Shown in pieces: positions 34,256 to 43,637 of a DNA stretch of 64,000 nt (positions are counted from its first letter, which is position 1; each line of letters opens with the position of its first letter). The position numbers were made by a program, and so were the translations under genes. A model generated the notes under the pieces. The model had not been told where the DNA came from. It did no database searches and was given only the letters and a program-made list of their open reading frames with translations. The stretch comes from Micromonospora noduli (GTDB lineage: Bacteria > Actinomycetota > Actinomycetes > Mycobacteriales > Micromonosporaceae): contig NZ_PYAK01000007.1 in assembly GCF_003264365.1 (NCBI RefSeq), positions 1 to 64,000 of the forward strand, given 5' to 3'.

Positions 34256-35108
34256 CGACCCGACGTTCGTCGAACAGATCCAGCGGGACCTGCGGGACGT
34301 GCGGTGGCTCGGCCCGGAGGAGATCCGCTCCCGGGGCCGCCGCCGCAGCCAGCGCAAGATCGTGGTGGCCACTGTCGTGCTGGCCCTCGCCGGGGTCTCC
34401 GCCGTGGCGGTTGCCGCGCCGAGGAAGTCTCCGCCGCCGGGCCTGCCGGCCGCCGCGCCCTCCGCCTCGCCGACCCGGCACGAGATCACCACCGACGCCC
34501 TGTTGCAGCCAGCCGACCTGCCGCAGCAGGTAGATGTGCAGCTCAGCCAATCGGGGCTGGGCGAGCCGGTCCGGCTGGCGGACATGCTGAGCTACTGCCG
34601 GACGAGCCAGGGACGGTCGGAGGGCTGGCAGACGTCGATCCTGTCCCGTTCACAGACGTTTGTGCCCAAGCGCGCTGCGCCGATCCTCACCCAGTCGGAT
34701 GGTCTGGTCACGCAGGATCTCTTCCGGCTGGTGCCCGAGACGGCCAGACAACTCTTCGCCAATTTGGACGACCTGGTCGCTCCGTGTGCCACGTGGCTGA
34801 GCGTGGGGCCGGTCATGACGGCGGGAGGGACCCGCACGGGTGAAGCGCTGCACCGGTGGTCAGTGGTGCGGCGGGGCTTCGCCGGGGACGACGCCGCCAT
34901 CCTGCGGGACTCGCTCACCGTCACCCGGGACCTGGAGACCGGGCAGCCGCTCGGCGACCAACCGTCGCCGATCCTGGTGGCGGTTGTCCGGGTCGGCGAC
35001 ACCGTCTCGGTACTCCGCCTCGGCTACGACGGCACCGAGGCCGAACTCGTCCAGCTCGCAGTGGCGGCGGCAGCCCGGATGTGTGCGGCCGCCAACCCAC
35101 CCTGCTGA
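34248..35108 (+). CDS. Membrane-anchored protein, candidate anti-sigma factor
   Basis: A 286-residue protein with a short cytoplasmic N terminus (MRDDPTFVEQIQRDLRDVRWLGPEEIRSRGRRRSQRK), one membrane helix (IVVATVVLALAGVSAVAVAA, about residues 36-55), and a 230-residue external region with several Cys. The start overlaps the sigma gene by 8 bp, which couples translation and suggests it controls that sigma factor. No zinc anti-sigma motif (HxxxCxxC) is visible, so the assignment rests on context. The external part may sense a ligand. Confidence 0.6.
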   Translation: MRDDPTFVEQIQRDLRDVRWLGPEEIRSRGRRRSQRKIVVATVVLALAGVSAVAVAAPRKSPPPGLPAAAPSASPTRHEITTDALLQPADLPQQVDVQLSQSGLGEPVRLADMLSYCRTSQGRSEGWQTSILSRSQTFVPKRAAPILTQSDGLVTQDLFRLVPETARQLFANLDDLVAPCATWLSVGPVMTAGGTRTGEALHRWSVVRRGFAGDDAAILRDSLTVTRDLETGQPLGDQPSPILVAVVRVGDTVSVLRLGYDGTEAELVQLAVAAAARMCAAANPPC

Positions 35109-35122
35109 CGCGGCCGGGGCGA

Positions 35123-35198
35123 TGATCCGCACAACATCAGGGTTGTTGCTGCCTCCTGTTGCCCGGAGGCAGCACTTTCCCCGAAGTTGCGCGGATCA
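35123..35198. repeat. Nested palindrome, TGATC-ended
   Basis: Outer arms TGATCCGCACAAC (35123-35135) and GTTGCGCGGATCA (35186-35198), one mismatch; inner perfect 10-bp stem TGCTGCCTCC/GGAGGCAGCA (35147-35156 and 35165-35174). Between convergent genes; it may terminate both. Confidence 0.75.
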
Positions 35199-35209
35199 AG
35201 GGACCGAGA

Positions 35210-36793
35210 TCAGAGCGGGATGTTGCCGTGCTTCTTGGGTGGCAGGGTTTCCCGCTTCGTGCGCAGGACGCGCAGCGCCCGGACGATCTGGGTGCGCGTC
35301 TCGTGCGGAGCGATCACCGAGTCGATGTACCCGCGCTCGGCGGCCACGTACGGGTTGGCCAGGGTGTCCTCGTACTCGGCGATCTTCTCGGCCCGGACCG
35401 CCGCCGGATCCTCGGCCCCGGCCAGCTCAGAGCGGTAGAGGATGTTCACCGCGCCCTGCGCGCCCATCACCGCGATCTGCGCTGTCGGCCAGGCGAAGTT
35501 CAGGTCCGCACCGAGGTGCTTGGAGCCCATCACGTCGTACGCCCCGCCGTACGCCTTGCGGGTGATCACGGTGACCTTGGGGACTGTCGCCTCGGCGTAC
35601 GCGTAGATGAGCTTCGCGCCCCGGCGGATGATGCCGTCCCACTCCTGACCGGTGCCGGGCAGGAAGCCGGGCACGTCCACGAAGGTCAGCACCGGGATGT
35701 TGAACGCGTCGCAGGTGCGAACGAAGCGGGCTGCCTTCTCCGAGGCGGCGATGTCCAAGGTGCCGGCGAAGTGCATCGGCTGGTTGGCCACCACACCGAC
35801 CGGTCGTCCCTCGACCCGGCCGTAGCCGACCACGATGTTCTGCGCGTAGAGCGGCTGGACCTCCAGGAACTCCCCGTCGTCGAGGACGTGTTCGAGGACG
35901 GTGTGCATGTCGTACGGCTGGTTGGCCGAGTCCGGGATGAGGGTGTCCAAATCCCGGTCCTCGTCGCTGATCGCCAGTTCGGCGGGGGCCTCGACGACGA
36001 CCGGCTCGTCGAGGTTGTTCGACGGCAGGTACGACAGCAGCGCCTTGACGTAGTCGACAGCGTCCTCCTCGTCGCTGGCGAGGTAGTGCGCGTTGCCGCT
36101 GCGGGTGTTGTGCGTACGCGCGCCGCCCAGCTCCTCCATGCCGACGTCCTCGCCGGTCACCGTCTTGATCACGTCGGGGCCGGTGATGAACATGTGCGAG
36201 GTCTGGTCGACCATCACGGTGAAGTCGGTGACCGCCGGGGAGTAGACCGCGCCACCGGCACAGGGCCCCATCACCAGCGAGATCTGCGGGATGACGCCGG
36301 ACGCCCGTACGTTGCGGAAGAAGATCTCGCCGTAGAGGCCGAGCGAGACGACGCCCTCCTGGATGCGCGCCCCGCCGGAGTCGTTGATGCCGACCACCGG
36401 GCAGCCGATCTTCATGGCCAGGTCCATCACCTTGACGATCTTCTCGCCGAAGACCTCGCCGAGCGAGCCACCGAAGACCGTGAAGTCCTGCGCGAAGACG
36501 CACACCTGCCGGCCGTCGACCGTGCCGTAGCCGGTCACCACGCCGTCGCCGTACGGGCGGTTCTTCTCCAGCCCGAAGGCGGTCGACCGGTGCCGGGCCA
36601 GCTCGTCGAGTTCGACGAAGGAGCCCTCGTCGAGCAGCATCTCGATCCGCTCGCGGGCGGTCTTCTTGCCGCGCGCGTGCTGCTTCTCCACGGCGCGGGC
36701 CGACCCGGCGTGCACCGCCTCGTCGACCCGGCGCTCCAGGTCCGCCAGCTTGCCCGCGGTGCTGTGCATGTTGGTCCCGGTCTCGGTAGTCAC
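35210..36793 (-). CDS. accB: Acyl-CoA carboxylase beta subunit (carboxyltransferase)
   Basis: A 527-residue carboxyltransferase: crotonase-fold N- and C-halves with the oxyanion pairs seen in [11 protein letters not shown] (first half) and [18 protein letters not shown] (second half). The N terminus [50 protein letters not shown] is typical of PccB/AccB. It moves CO2 from biotin to acetyl- or propionyl-CoA, giving malonyl- or methylmalonyl-CoA. The GTG at 36793 is 6 nt after TATATT, leaderless. Divergent birA supplies biotin ligase; accA and accE lie 8-16 kb away. Confidence 0.93.
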   Translation of the reverse strand: MTTETGTNMHSTAGKLADLERRVDEAVHAGSARAVEKQHARGKKTARERIEMLLDEGSFVELDELARHRSTAFGLEKNRPYGDGVVTGYGTVDGRQVCVFAQDFTVFGGSLGEVFGEKIVKVMDLAMKIGCPVVGINDSGGARIQEGVVSLGLYGEIFFRNVRASGVIPQISLVMGPCAGGAVYSPAVTDFTVMVDQTSHMFITGPDVIKTVTGEDVGMEELGGARTHNTRSGNAHYLASDEEDAVDYVKALLSYLPSNNLDEPVVVEAPAELAISDEDRDLDTLIPDSANQPYDMHTVLEHVLDDGEFLEVQPLYAQNIVVGYGRVEGRPVGVVANQPMHFAGTLDIAASEKAARFVRTCDAFNIPVLTFVDVPGFLPGTGQEWDGIIRRGAKLIYAYAEATVPKVTVITRKAYGGAYDVMGSKHLGADLNFAWPTAQIAVMGAQGAVNILYRSELAGAEDPAAVRAEKIAEYEDTLANPYVAAERGYIDSVIAPHETRTQIVRALRVLRTKRETLPPKKHGNIPL

Positions 36794-36799
36794 CCAGGG

Positions 36800-36805
36800 A
36801 ATATA
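36800..36805 (-). promoter_or_regulatory. -10 hexamer of accB
   Basis: TATATT on the minus strand, 6 nt before the GTG at 36793. Confidence 0.55.
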
Positions 36806-36865
36806 ACGATGGTTCAGGTGGGTGCCGCTGTGCAGTACGCCTCAGTGTCGATCGGAGCACCGCCG

Positions 36866-36871
36866 TAGGCT
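36866..36871 (+). promoter_or_regulatory. -10 hexamer of birA
   Basis: TAGGCT, 6 nt before the ATG at 36878. The accB and birA promoters are about 60 bp apart and divergent. Confidence 0.55.
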
Positions 36872-36877
36872 GGCGGA

Positions 36878-37753
36878 ATGTCGGGCTCCCCGTACACCGA
36901 TCTGGACCGGCCGCCGCTGTCGGCGGCCCGGCTGCGCCGCGCGTTGACCGCGCCGAACGGGCCGTGGGCCCGGCTGGAGCTGCGTGCCGAGACCGGCTCC
37001 ACGAACGCCGACGTGGCCGAGGCCGCCCGGGCCGACGAGCCCGAGGGCCTGGTCGTGGTCGCCGAGCGGCAGACCGAAGGGCGCGGCCGGCGCGGTCGGG
37101 TCTGGCAGTCGCCGGCGCGGGCCGGCATCGCGACGAGCGTCCTGCTGCGGCCCGGCGAGGCCGTGCCGGACCGCGGCTGGCTGCCGGCGACACCCACGGG
37201 GTACGGGTGGCTGCCGTTGCTGGCCGGCGTGGCGCTGGTCGAGGCGGTGGCCCGGCTGGCCGAGCTGGAAGCCACCCTCAAGTGGCCGAACGACCTGCTG
37301 ATCGACGACGCGAAGTGCGCTGGCGTGCTTGCCGAGGCGGTGCCCGGACGGGTGCCGGACCAACCGCCGGCGATCGTGCTGGGCATCGGGCTCAACGTGA
37401 CGCTGCGCGCCGACGAGTTGCCGGTGAACCCGACCGGGCTGCCGGCCACCTCGCTCCAGCTGGCCGGCGCGGTGGCCACCGATCGGGATCCGCTGCTGCG
37501 GGCGCTGCTGCGGGCGGTCGCCGACTGGTACGACCGTTGGCGTTCGGCGGGCGGCGACGCCGTGGCCAGCGGCCTGCGCGACGCCTACCTGGCGGCCTGC
37601 GCGACGATCGGCCGCGAGGTACGCGTTCTGCTTCCCAACGGTGACTCCCTGACCGGCACCGCCACCGGAGTGGACCCGGACGGCCAGCTGATGGTCACCA
37701 CGTCAACCGGCGCCCGAACCCTGGCCGCCGGGGACGTCCTGCACCTCCGCTGA
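36878..37753 (+). CDS. birA: Biotin-[acetyl-CoA-carboxylase] ligase
   Basis: A 291-residue biotin protein ligase without an N-terminal DNA-binding domain. Motifs: RAETGSTNADVAEAA, VVVAERQTEGRGRRGRVWQSP (biotinyl-AMP loop, G-R-G-R-x-G-R), LKWPNDLLIDDAKCAGVLAE (active-site K-W-P-N-D) and GIGLNVTL; the C-terminal SH3-like cap is REVRVLLPNGDSLTGTATGVDPDGQLMV. It attaches biotin to Lys551 of AccA. Its divergence from accB links cofactor loading to carboxylase synthesis. Confidence 0.92.
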   Translation: MSGSPYTDLDRPPLSAARLRRALTAPNGPWARLELRAETGSTNADVAEAARADEPEGLVVVAERQTEGRGRRGRVWQSPARAGIATSVLLRPGEAVPDRGWLPATPTGYGWLPLLAGVALVEAVARLAELEATLKWPNDLLIDDAKCAGVLAEAVPGRVPDQPPAIVLGIGLNVTLRADELPVNPTGLPATSLQLAGAVATDRDPLLRALLRAVADWYDRWRSAGGDAVASGLRDAYLAACATIGREVRVLLPNGDSLTGTATGVDPDGQLMVTTSTGARTLAAGDVLHLR

Positions 37754-37859
37754 GGACGGCAAGATCACGAAGAGCCGAGTGGGCCCGCGCGGCGGATGTT
37801 GTGGTGGGGCTTGGGGGGTTTACCGTCTGCGCGTCTAGAAAATCGCGTTGGAGGTTCCC

Positions 37860-38432
37860 GTGGCGTTTCCTGAAGACGTGCTCACCGAGGACGAGCACGT
37901 CGTGCTGCACCTGCATCCGCACTGGAAGGCGTTGATCCGGCCGATCGCGGTGCTGGTGCTGGCCATCGCCGCGGTGGTGGTCGGCGTGCTCCTGTTGCCC
38001 GAGAGTGGCGGCGGTTCGATCGCGCTGGCCGTGATCGGGGCGATCGCCCTGGTCGCGGTGCTCTGGCTCGGCCTGTGGCCGTTCCTGGTCTGGCGCACCA
38101 CCCACTACCTGTTCACGAACGAGCGGGTCCTGCTTCAGCAGGGTGTGTTCTCCCGGGACCGGCGGGATCTCCCGCTCGCCCGGGTCAACGACCACTCGAT
38201 GAACCAGCGTTTCGTCGAGCGTCTGCTCGGCTGTGGGACGCTCACCATCGAGTCGGCAGGTGAGCGCGGCCAGTCGGTCCTCCGCGACGTGCCGGACGTC
38301 GGGAAGGTGCAGACCACCCTGTACGAGCTGGTCGAGGCACAGCACGACAAGCACTCGCTGGGCGATGGCGAGATGCGCGACATGCTCGCCGACATGCAGG
38401 ACGGCAAGCCGCTGCGCGACACCACTACCTGA
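37860..38432 (+). CDS. PH-domain (YdbS/bPH2-like) membrane protein
   Basis: A 190-residue protein: cytoplasmic start VAFPEDVLTEDEHVVLHLHPHWKALIRP, two membrane helices (IAVLVLAIAAVVVGVLLL; IALAVIGAIALVAVLWLGLWPF), then a bacterial PH-like domain (WRTTHYLFTNERVLLQQGVFSRDRRDLPLARVNDHSMNQRFVERLLGCGTLTIES). The fold is widespread in actinobacteria; its binding partner is unknown. The GTG at 37860 follows TTGGAGGTTCCC. A TACCGT at 37821-37826 may be its -10. Confidence 0.85.
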   Translation: MAFPEDVLTEDEHVVLHLHPHWKALIRPIAVLVLAIAAVVVGVLLLPESGGGSIALAVIGAIALVAVLWLGLWPFLVWRTTHYLFTNERVLLQQGVFSRDRRDLPLARVNDHSMNQRFVERLLGCGTLTIESAGERGQSVLRDVPDVGKVQTTLYELVEAQHDKHSLGDGEMRDMLADMQDGKPLRDTTT

Positions 38433-38445
38433 ACCGGACGGTTGG

Positions 38446-38478
38446 GACCCGCCCCTGCCGCACTGCCGGGGGTGGGTC
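38446..38478. terminator. Hairpin between convergent PH-domain and MaoC genes
   Basis: GACCC-G-CCCC (38446-38455) pairs with GGGG-GT-GGGTC (38468-38478). It overlaps the maoC-like stop codon. Confidence 0.5.
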
Positions 38479-39154
38479 AGTCGGGTCGCTGGGCCTCGGG
38501 TGAGCCGCTGCTCTGCGTCGGGTCGCCGTCGGACGACCCGACGGTGGAGGGATCCGCTGCGGTCGGGCCGGTGTCGGGTTGGTCAGCTCCGGGTTGGTCA
38601 GCTCTGGGCTGGTCAGCGTCGGTCGGGGCGGCTTCGGCTTCGGCGGGGTCGGCCTCGACCGGTCGCACGGCGAACCAGCCGCGGAAGCGGGTCCGCAGCA
38701 CCTCCTGCTCGGGCCGGTCGTCCGGGCCGAGGCGCAGCATGGTGCCGGTGAGGCTGACGGTGCCGAGCCCGGGGCGGGCGGTCGACGGCCGGGCGCCCAT
38801 CACGTCGACCCGGACCGCCAGCCGGTCGCCGGCCCGCACCGGGGCCAGCCAACGCAGCTCCTCCAGGCCGGGGGACGCGTCCGCGGCGGCCCGGGACAGC
38901 AGGTGGTCGACGTACGCGCGCATGAACAGGCTGACCGTGTAGAAGCCGCTGGCGATCAGACCACCGTGTCGGCTCTCCGCAGCCAGGTCGCTGTCGACGT
39001 GGTACCACTGCGGGTCGAAGCGACGGGCGAAGGCGACCATCTCGTCGGCGTCCACGGTGACCACGCCGAGGTCGACGGTGAGCCCCGGGACGAGATCCTC
39101 GAAGAACAGCTCGGCCGGTCGCCCCGTGCCCGAGCGGGCGTCGGGGGCTGTCAC
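38477..39154 (-). CDS. MaoC-family hot-dog dehydratase/hydratase with low-complexity tail
   Basis: A 225-residue protein. Residues 15-160 are an R-hydratase/MaoC hot-dog domain: PAELFFEDLVPGLTVDLGVVTVDADEMVAFARRFDPQWYHVDSDLAAES, HGGLIASGFYTVSLFMRAYVDHLL, LRWLAPVRAGDRLAVRVDV. It probably hydrates a 2-enoyl-CoA. The last 60 residues are a Pro/Asp/Gln/Ser repeat tail (ADQPRADQPGADQPDTGPTAADP) of no evident fold. The GTG at 39154 overlaps the stop of the GtrA gene in a GTGA, so translation is coupled. Confidence 0.85.
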   Translation of the reverse strand: MTAPDARSGTGRPAELFFEDLVPGLTVDLGVVTVDADEMVAFARRFDPQWYHVDSDLAAESRHGGLIASGFYTVSLFMRAYVDHLLSRAAADASPGLEELRWLAPVRAGDRLAVRVDVMGARPSTARPGLGTVSLTGTMLRLGPDDRPEQEVLRTRFRGWFAVRPVEADPAEAEAAPTDADQPRADQPGADQPDTGPTAADPSTVGSSDGDPTQSSGSPEAQRPD

Positions 39155-39858
39155 CGGCGGGGCGCGCGGCGGGTGCTGACGTGCAGCTCCGCGGCGAGTT
39201 CCGCGTCCAGGTCGACGGCGGGGCTGACGCTCAGCCGCGGGGGCCGGCCCTGAGCCGGTGCACCGGCTGGGGAGTCGAGGCGTTGCGCCGACTCCGCCTC
39301 CTCCAGCTCGGACACCGATTCCGCCAACTCGGCGACCGGGTCCATCTCCGCCATGGTGTCCCACTCGTCGCGCGGAATGTCGTGCCAGGTGGAGTCGGGC
39401 TTCGCGGCCTCGTCCTCGGCCGGTGCGACGGGCTGGAAGACGAAGGTGCGGTATGACCAGAACCGGAACAGCGTGGCCAGCATGACGCCGACGGTCTTGG
39501 CCAGATTCAGCGCCAGTAGGCCGTGTACGCCGAGGCCGTACTTGGCCGCCGCCACGGCCCCCAGCTCAATGAGCAGGCCGGCGCCGTTAAAAAGGAAGAA
39601 AAGGAGATATTCCCGGCGAAGCGCCGATTTCGGGCGATCGCGGTACGTCCAGTGCCGATTCATGAGGTACGACGTGATGGTGGCGACGATCGTCGCGATC
39701 ACGGTCGCCTTCAACTGACCGTTGACGAAAACAGTCAGTGCAAGGGCATTGAACACCGCGTAATTGATGACGGTGTTGATGCCGCCGACGATGCCGAACT
39801 TGAGCGCCTCGTGGATGAACTTCTGCCAGCGCTCAGGCAGCAGGCGGACAAGACGCAT
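39151..39858 (-). CDS. GtrA-family membrane protein with C-terminal extension
   Basis: A 235-residue protein: four GtrA helices in residues 15-140 (FGIVGGINTVINYAVFNALALTVFV, TVIATIVATITSYLMNRHWTYRD, YLLFFLFNGAGLLIELGAVA, LAKTVGVMLATLFRFWSYRTFVFQP) and a 90-residue acidic polar tail. GtrA proteins are thought to pass polyprenyl-phosphate-linked sugars across the membrane. TAAGGT (39866-39871) lies 7 nt before ATG 39858. A paralogue without the tail lies 64 bp upstream. Confidence 0.85.
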   Translation of the reverse strand: MRLVRLLPERWQKFIHEALKFGIVGGINTVINYAVFNALALTVFVNGQLKATVIATIVATITSYLMNRHWTYRDRPKSALRREYLLFFLFNGAGLLIELGAVAAAKYGLGVHGLLALNLAKTVGVMLATLFRFWSYRTFVFQPVAPAEDEAAKPDSTWHDIPRDEWDTMAEMDPVAELAESVSELEEAESAQRLDSPAGAPAQGRPPRLSVSPAVDLDAELAAELHVSTRRAPRR

Positions 39859-39921
39859 GCGAAACACCTTAGGGCAGTCGGTGCGGCCGGCGATCACCGG
39901 CCGAACGAGGTGGGCGGCAGG

Positions 39922-40470
39922 TCACGCCCCGTGGTCAGGGTCGGGATTCACCTGCGGAAGGGTCGGGGTTCCCGCTTCGACGAAGACGAACCGCCGGTAC
40001 GACCAGAATCGAAACAGCGTGGCGAATCCCGTGCCGACGATGTAGCTGGCGAGATTGTCCGCCAGGCGCGTCTGGAACACCGCCGGCCAGATGGCTCCGA
40101 GCCCGTAGCGGCTGAGCGCGAGGCAGGCCACCGTGATGCCGAGACCGACCGCGTTGAAGAAGAAGAAGAGCGCGTACTCGCGCGCCGCGTTGTTGCGCTG
40201 ACGGTGCCGCCACGTCCAGAACCGGTTGCCCACGAAGGCGACGGACGCCGCGATCACGGTGGAGATCGTCTTCGCCGTCAGCTCTTCGACGCCGTGCTTG
40301 CTCGTCAGGTAGTTGAAGAGCGCGAAGTCGACGAGGAAGGCGAAACCACCCACGGTGGCGAACTTGCTCATCTCGCGGATGAGGTGACCGAAGCGGTCGA
40401 GGAGTATGCCGACGAGACCCCGTCGGGTCTGCCGGGGACCCGGTTGTTCCCCGGTCATCGTGGCGGCCAC
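39922..40470 (-). CDS. GtrA-family membrane protein
   Basis: A 182-residue GtrA homologue: FATVGGFAFLVDFALFNYLTSKHGVEELTAKTISTVIAASVAFVGNRFWTWRHRQRNNAAREYALFFFFNAVGLGITVACLALSRY... ending FATLFRFWSYRRFVFVE. It has four membrane helices, like its neighbour with which it probably arose by duplication. The GTG at 40470 lies 6 nt after TAGGCT (40477-40482), leaderless; an ATG at 40458 is an alternative. Likely role: flipping a lipid-linked sugar for wall glycan modification. Confidence 0.85.
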   Translation of the reverse strand: MAATMTGEQPGPRQTRRGLVGILLDRFGHLIREMSKFATVGGFAFLVDFALFNYLTSKHGVEELTAKTISTVIAASVAFVGNRFWTWRHRQRNNAAREYALFFFFNAVGLGITVACLALSRYGLGAIWPAVFQTRLADNLASYIVGTGFATLFRFWSYRRFVFVEAGTPTLPQVNPDPDHGA

Positions 40471-40746
40471 GGAGGGAGCCTACCGGCTGCCGGCCAGTCA
40501 GAGGGGTAGCAACGGCAAGCGGGCGTGGCCTCTCGGAGGGGCCCAGCGCCGCGTACGTAACCACCGCACAGAGCGTAGCCAATTGGGAGGACTGAGCCGC
40601 CGCGGAACGGGAATCACCGCACCGGTCGGCGGGGCAGGTCCACGGCCCGACCGCAACAAGCGTCCGCCGGGGTGCTCAACAAGATTTGCGTGAAACTGCG
40701 CGGGAAAGCGGGTATCAGCTCGTGATGCCGCAGCGAGGCCGTAGCT

Positions 40747-40762
40747 TGTGCAGTTCTTCACA
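40747..40762. promoter_or_regulatory. CRP-like site upstream of pckG
   Basis: TGTGCAGTTCTTCACA, 9 of 10 bases of TGTGA-N6-TCACA. Its centre is about 53 bp before the predicted start, a position suited to activation. Confidence 0.6.
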
Positions 40763-40772
40763 ACCTGTCCCA

Positions 40773-40801
40773 CTGACTCGGAAGGCTGCCCGGTTTACGC
40801 T
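40773..40801 (+). promoter_or_regulatory. Promoter of pckG
   Basis: CTGACT (40773-40778), 17-bp spacer, TACGCT (40796-40801), 10 bp downstream of the CRP-like site. Confidence 0.5.
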
Positions 40802-40897
40802 GAGGCCAATCCCAGGTTTCCACGAAGGCGACGCATCGCGCCGCCGAGTCTCGTGCATCCCATAGATCGGTCAGCGTCGACCACAAGGAGATGTGTC

Positions 40898-42742
40898 ATG
40901 GTTGCTCCGGCTGTTGTGCGGGGTATTGATCAGGCCCCGACGTCCCATCCGAAACTGCTCGCCTGGGTCCGTGAGGTCGCGGAACTGACCACCCCCGACC
41001 GTGTCGTCTGGGTGGACGGGTCCGACGAGGAGTGGCGCCGCCTCACCGATGAACTGGTCGAGGCCGGCACCCTGATCCGGCTCAACCCGGAGAAGAAGCC
41101 CAACTCGTTCTACGCACGCACCGACCCGACGGACGTCGCCCGGGTCGAGGAGCGCACCTACATCTGTTCCGTCGACGAGGCGGACGCCGGCCCCACCAAC
41201 AACTGGATGGCGCCGGCCGAGATGAAGCGGACGATGACGGATTTGTACCGGGGCTCCATGCGCGGTCGCACCATGTACGTCATCCCGTTCGTCATGGGGC
41301 CGGTCGAGGCCGAGTCGCCGATGTTCGGTGTCGAGATCACCGACAGCCCGTACGTGGTCGCCTCGATGCGCATCATGACGCGGATGGGCGCCCGGGTCCT
41401 CGAGGCCATGGGTGACGACGCGGACTTCGTGCACGCGCTGCACTCGATCGGCGCCCCGCTCGCCCCCGGCCAGCAGGATGTCGCCTGGCCGTGCAACGAC
41501 ACCAAGTACATCTCGCACTTCCCGGAGAGCCGGGAGATCTGGTCGTACGGCTCGGGTTACGGCGGCAACTCGCTGCTGGGCAAGAAGTGCTACTCGCTGC
41601 GGATCGCCAGCGTGATGGGCCGGGACGAGGGCTGGCTCGCCGAGCACATGCTGATCCTCAAGATCACCTCGCCGGAGGGCAAGACCTACCACATCGCCGG
41701 CGCGTTCCCGTCTGCCTGCGGCAAGACCAACCTCGCCATGGTGGAGCCGACGATTCCCGGCTGGAAGGTCGAGACCATCGGCGACGACATCGCCTGGATG
41801 CGGTTCGGCCCGGACGGCCGCCTCTACGCCGTCAACCCCGAGTACGGCCTGTTCGGCGTCGCGCCCGGCACCGACTGGAAGACCAACGCCAACGCCATGC
41901 GCACGCTGGACCGGGGCAACTCCGTCTTCACCAACGTCGGCCTCACCGACGACGGCGACGTCTGGTGGGAAGGCATGGGCGAGCCGCCGGCACACCTGAT
42001 CGACTGGAAGGGCAACGACTGGACGCCGGAGAGCGACAGCCTGTCCTCCCACGCCAACAGCCGGTTCTGCACCCCGATCACCCAGTGCCCGATCCTCGCC
42101 GACGAGTACTTCGACCCCAACGGGGTGCCGATCGACGCGATCCTCTTCGGCGGACGCCGCAAGGACACCATCCCGCTGGTGACCGAGGCCCGCGACTGGG
42201 TGCACGGCGTCTACATGGGCGCCACGCTCTCCTCGGAGACCACCGCCGCCGCGTCCGGCGCCGTCGGCGTGGTCCGGCGGGACCCGATGGCGATGCTGCC
42301 GTTCATCGGCTACCACGCCGGGGACTACTTCCGGCACTGGATCGAGATGGGCAAGGGCGCCGACGGCGACGAGGCGAAGCTGCCCAAGATCTACTACGTC
42401 AACTGGTTCCGCAAGGACCCGGACGGCTCGTTCCTCTGGCCGGGCTTCGGAGAGAACTCCCGGGTGCTCAAGTGGGTCGTCGAGCGGATCGAGGGCACTG
42501 CCGGCGCGGTCGAGACGCCGGTCGGCATGGTCCCCGCTCCGGACGCCCTGGACGTCGAGGGTCTGGACATGACCCCGGAGGATGTTCGGATCGCGCTGAA
42601 GGTCGACCCGGACGAGTGGCGCAACGAGCTGCCGATGATCACCGAGTGGTTCGAGAAGTTCGGTGACAAGCTGCCCGGCGTGCTCTGGGCCGAGTTGGAC
42701 GCGCTGCGCGCCCGCCTGGACGCCGCGCAGCCGCAGCGGTAG
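40898..42742 (+). CDS. pckG: GTP-dependent phosphoenolpyruvate carboxykinase
   Basis: A 614-residue PEPCK of the GTP type (ATP-type enzymes are shorter and different). Motifs: [29 protein letters not shown] (nucleotide P-loop), [10 protein letters not shown] (kinase-2/metal site) and [15 protein letters not shown]. It converts oxaloacetate and GTP to PEP, GDP and CO2, the first step of gluconeogenesis. ATG 40898 follows AAGGAGATG. The CRP-like site upstream suggests cAMP-Crp control. With glpX in the same window, two gluconeogenic enzymes are present. Confidence 0.95.
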   Translation: MVAPAVVRGIDQAPTSHPKLLAWVREVAELTTPDRVVWVDGSDEEWRRLTDELVEAGTLIRLNPEKKPNSFYARTDPTDVARVEERTYICSVDEADAGPTNNWMAPAEMKRTMTDLYRGSMRGRTMYVIPFVMGPVEAESPMFGVEITDSPYVVASMRIMTRMGARVLEAMGDDADFVHALHSIGAPLAPGQQDVAWPCNDTKYISHFPESREIWSYGSGYGGNSLLGKKCYSLRIASVMGRDEGWLAEHMLILKITSPEGKTYHIAGAFPSACGKTNLAMVEPTIPGWKVETIGDDIAWMRFGPDGRLYAVNPEYGLFGVAPGTDWKTNANAMRTLDRGNSVFTNVGLTDDGDVWWEGMGEPPAHLIDWKGNDWTPESDSLSSHANSRFCTPITQCPILADEYFDPNGVPIDAILFGGRRKDTIPLVTEARDWVHGVYMGATLSSETTAAASGAVGVVRRDPMAMLPFIGYHAGDYFRHWIEMGKGADGDEAKLPKIYYVNWFRKDPDGSFLWPGFGENSRVLKWVVERIEGTAGAVETPVGMVPAPDALDVEGLDMTPEDVRIALKVDPDEWRNELPMITEWFEKFGDKLPGVLWAELDALRARLDAAQPQR

Positions 42743-42779
42743 GTGTGAACGAGACCCTTCGCGGGCAACATCGGATTTC

Positions 42780-43637
42780 ATGAGGACGGCCGCCGAGACC
42801 CAGGTCCGGCGGCCGTCCGCCGTCCGGGTGCTCACCACAGTACTGGCGACGACGGCTGCGGCCACCGTCGTGGTCGAGCTGCTCAACTGGTGGTACGCCC
42901 CGGAGCAGGGATTCGGGCTGGCCGTACGGACCGGCTGGGCCATGCTGCGCTCGTTCGGCTTTCTGCTGCTGATCGGGCACGTGCGACGGGGTCGTACGGT
43001 GGCCCGCCCGTTCGGGCTGATCCTCGCCGTCACCACGATCTTCGCGGTCGGCCGGCTCATCGTGCCCCGACAGGGGGTGCCGCCACTGCCCGGCCTGATC
43101 GGCTTCGCCATTCTCACGGCGCTCTGTGTCGCTGTGGTCTGGTTGCTCTACCGCTCGTCGGCGTTGGCCGGGCACCTGGTCCGGCACCGTCCACGCCTCG
43201 TCATCGACCGGGACGGCATCTCCTGGCGGGAGACCCCTCCACGCCGACCACAGGCCAGTGCCTGGTTGTTGACCAGCCGGGTGGCGGCCTTCACCTACAG
43301 CCCGCTGATGCTGGTGCCGGCCCTGGTGGCCGGAGGTTCCATCCTGGACGGTCGGCTGACCGCGGTGCCGGCCGTGCTGTTCTGGTTCGGTGCGGGCATC
43401 ACTGCCAGCTACGCGGTGCTGTTCTGCACCGCGTTCCTGATGCGGGGCAAGGACTGGGCGCGTGGCCTGCTGGTCGTCGTCACTGTGGCCGTACTCGCCG
43501 TGGACCTGCCGCTGTGCTGGTGGCTGCTGGGCGTGGACGGCCTGATCCGCGACGGCGCACCCCTGCTCGCCGCCGCCGGGCTGGCCCTCTACGGCCTACG
43601 CCGCGCCGCCCGCACCCCCGACGCCGCCCCAGCCTGA
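42780..43637 (+). CDS. Polytopic membrane protein of unknown function
   Basis: A 285-residue protein with about seven hydrophobic segments (VLTTVLATTAAATVVVELLNWWY, WAMLRSFGFLLLIGHV, FGLILAVTTIFAVGRLIV, LIGFAILTALCVAVVWLLY, and three more near the C terminus) and a polar loop WRETPPRRPQASAWLLTSRVAAF. No family recognised. It starts 38 bp after pckG with no strong ribosome site, so the start is somewhat uncertain. Confidence 0.65.
   Translation: MRTAAETQVRRPSAVRVLTTVLATTAAATVVVELLNWWYAPEQGFGLAVRTGWAMLRSFGFLLLIGHVRRGRTVARPFGLILAVTTIFAVGRLIVPRQGVPPLPGLIGFAILTALCVAVVWLLYRSSALAGHLVRHRPRLVIDRDGISWRETPPRRPQASAWLLTSRVAAFTYSPLMLVPALVAGGSILDGRLTAVPAVLFWFGAGITASYAVLFCTAFLMRGKDWARGLLVVVTVAVLAVDLPLCWWLLGVDGLIRDGAPLLAAAGLALYGLRRAARTPDAAPA

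Larger units (their letters stand above)
40483..40897. other. Upstream region of pckG
   Basis: About 415 bp without a gene. The left half shows no recognisable feature. The right half holds a CRP-like site (40747-40762), a promoter (40773-40801) and a leader of about 90 nt ending in the pckG ribosome site. Confidence 0.6.
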
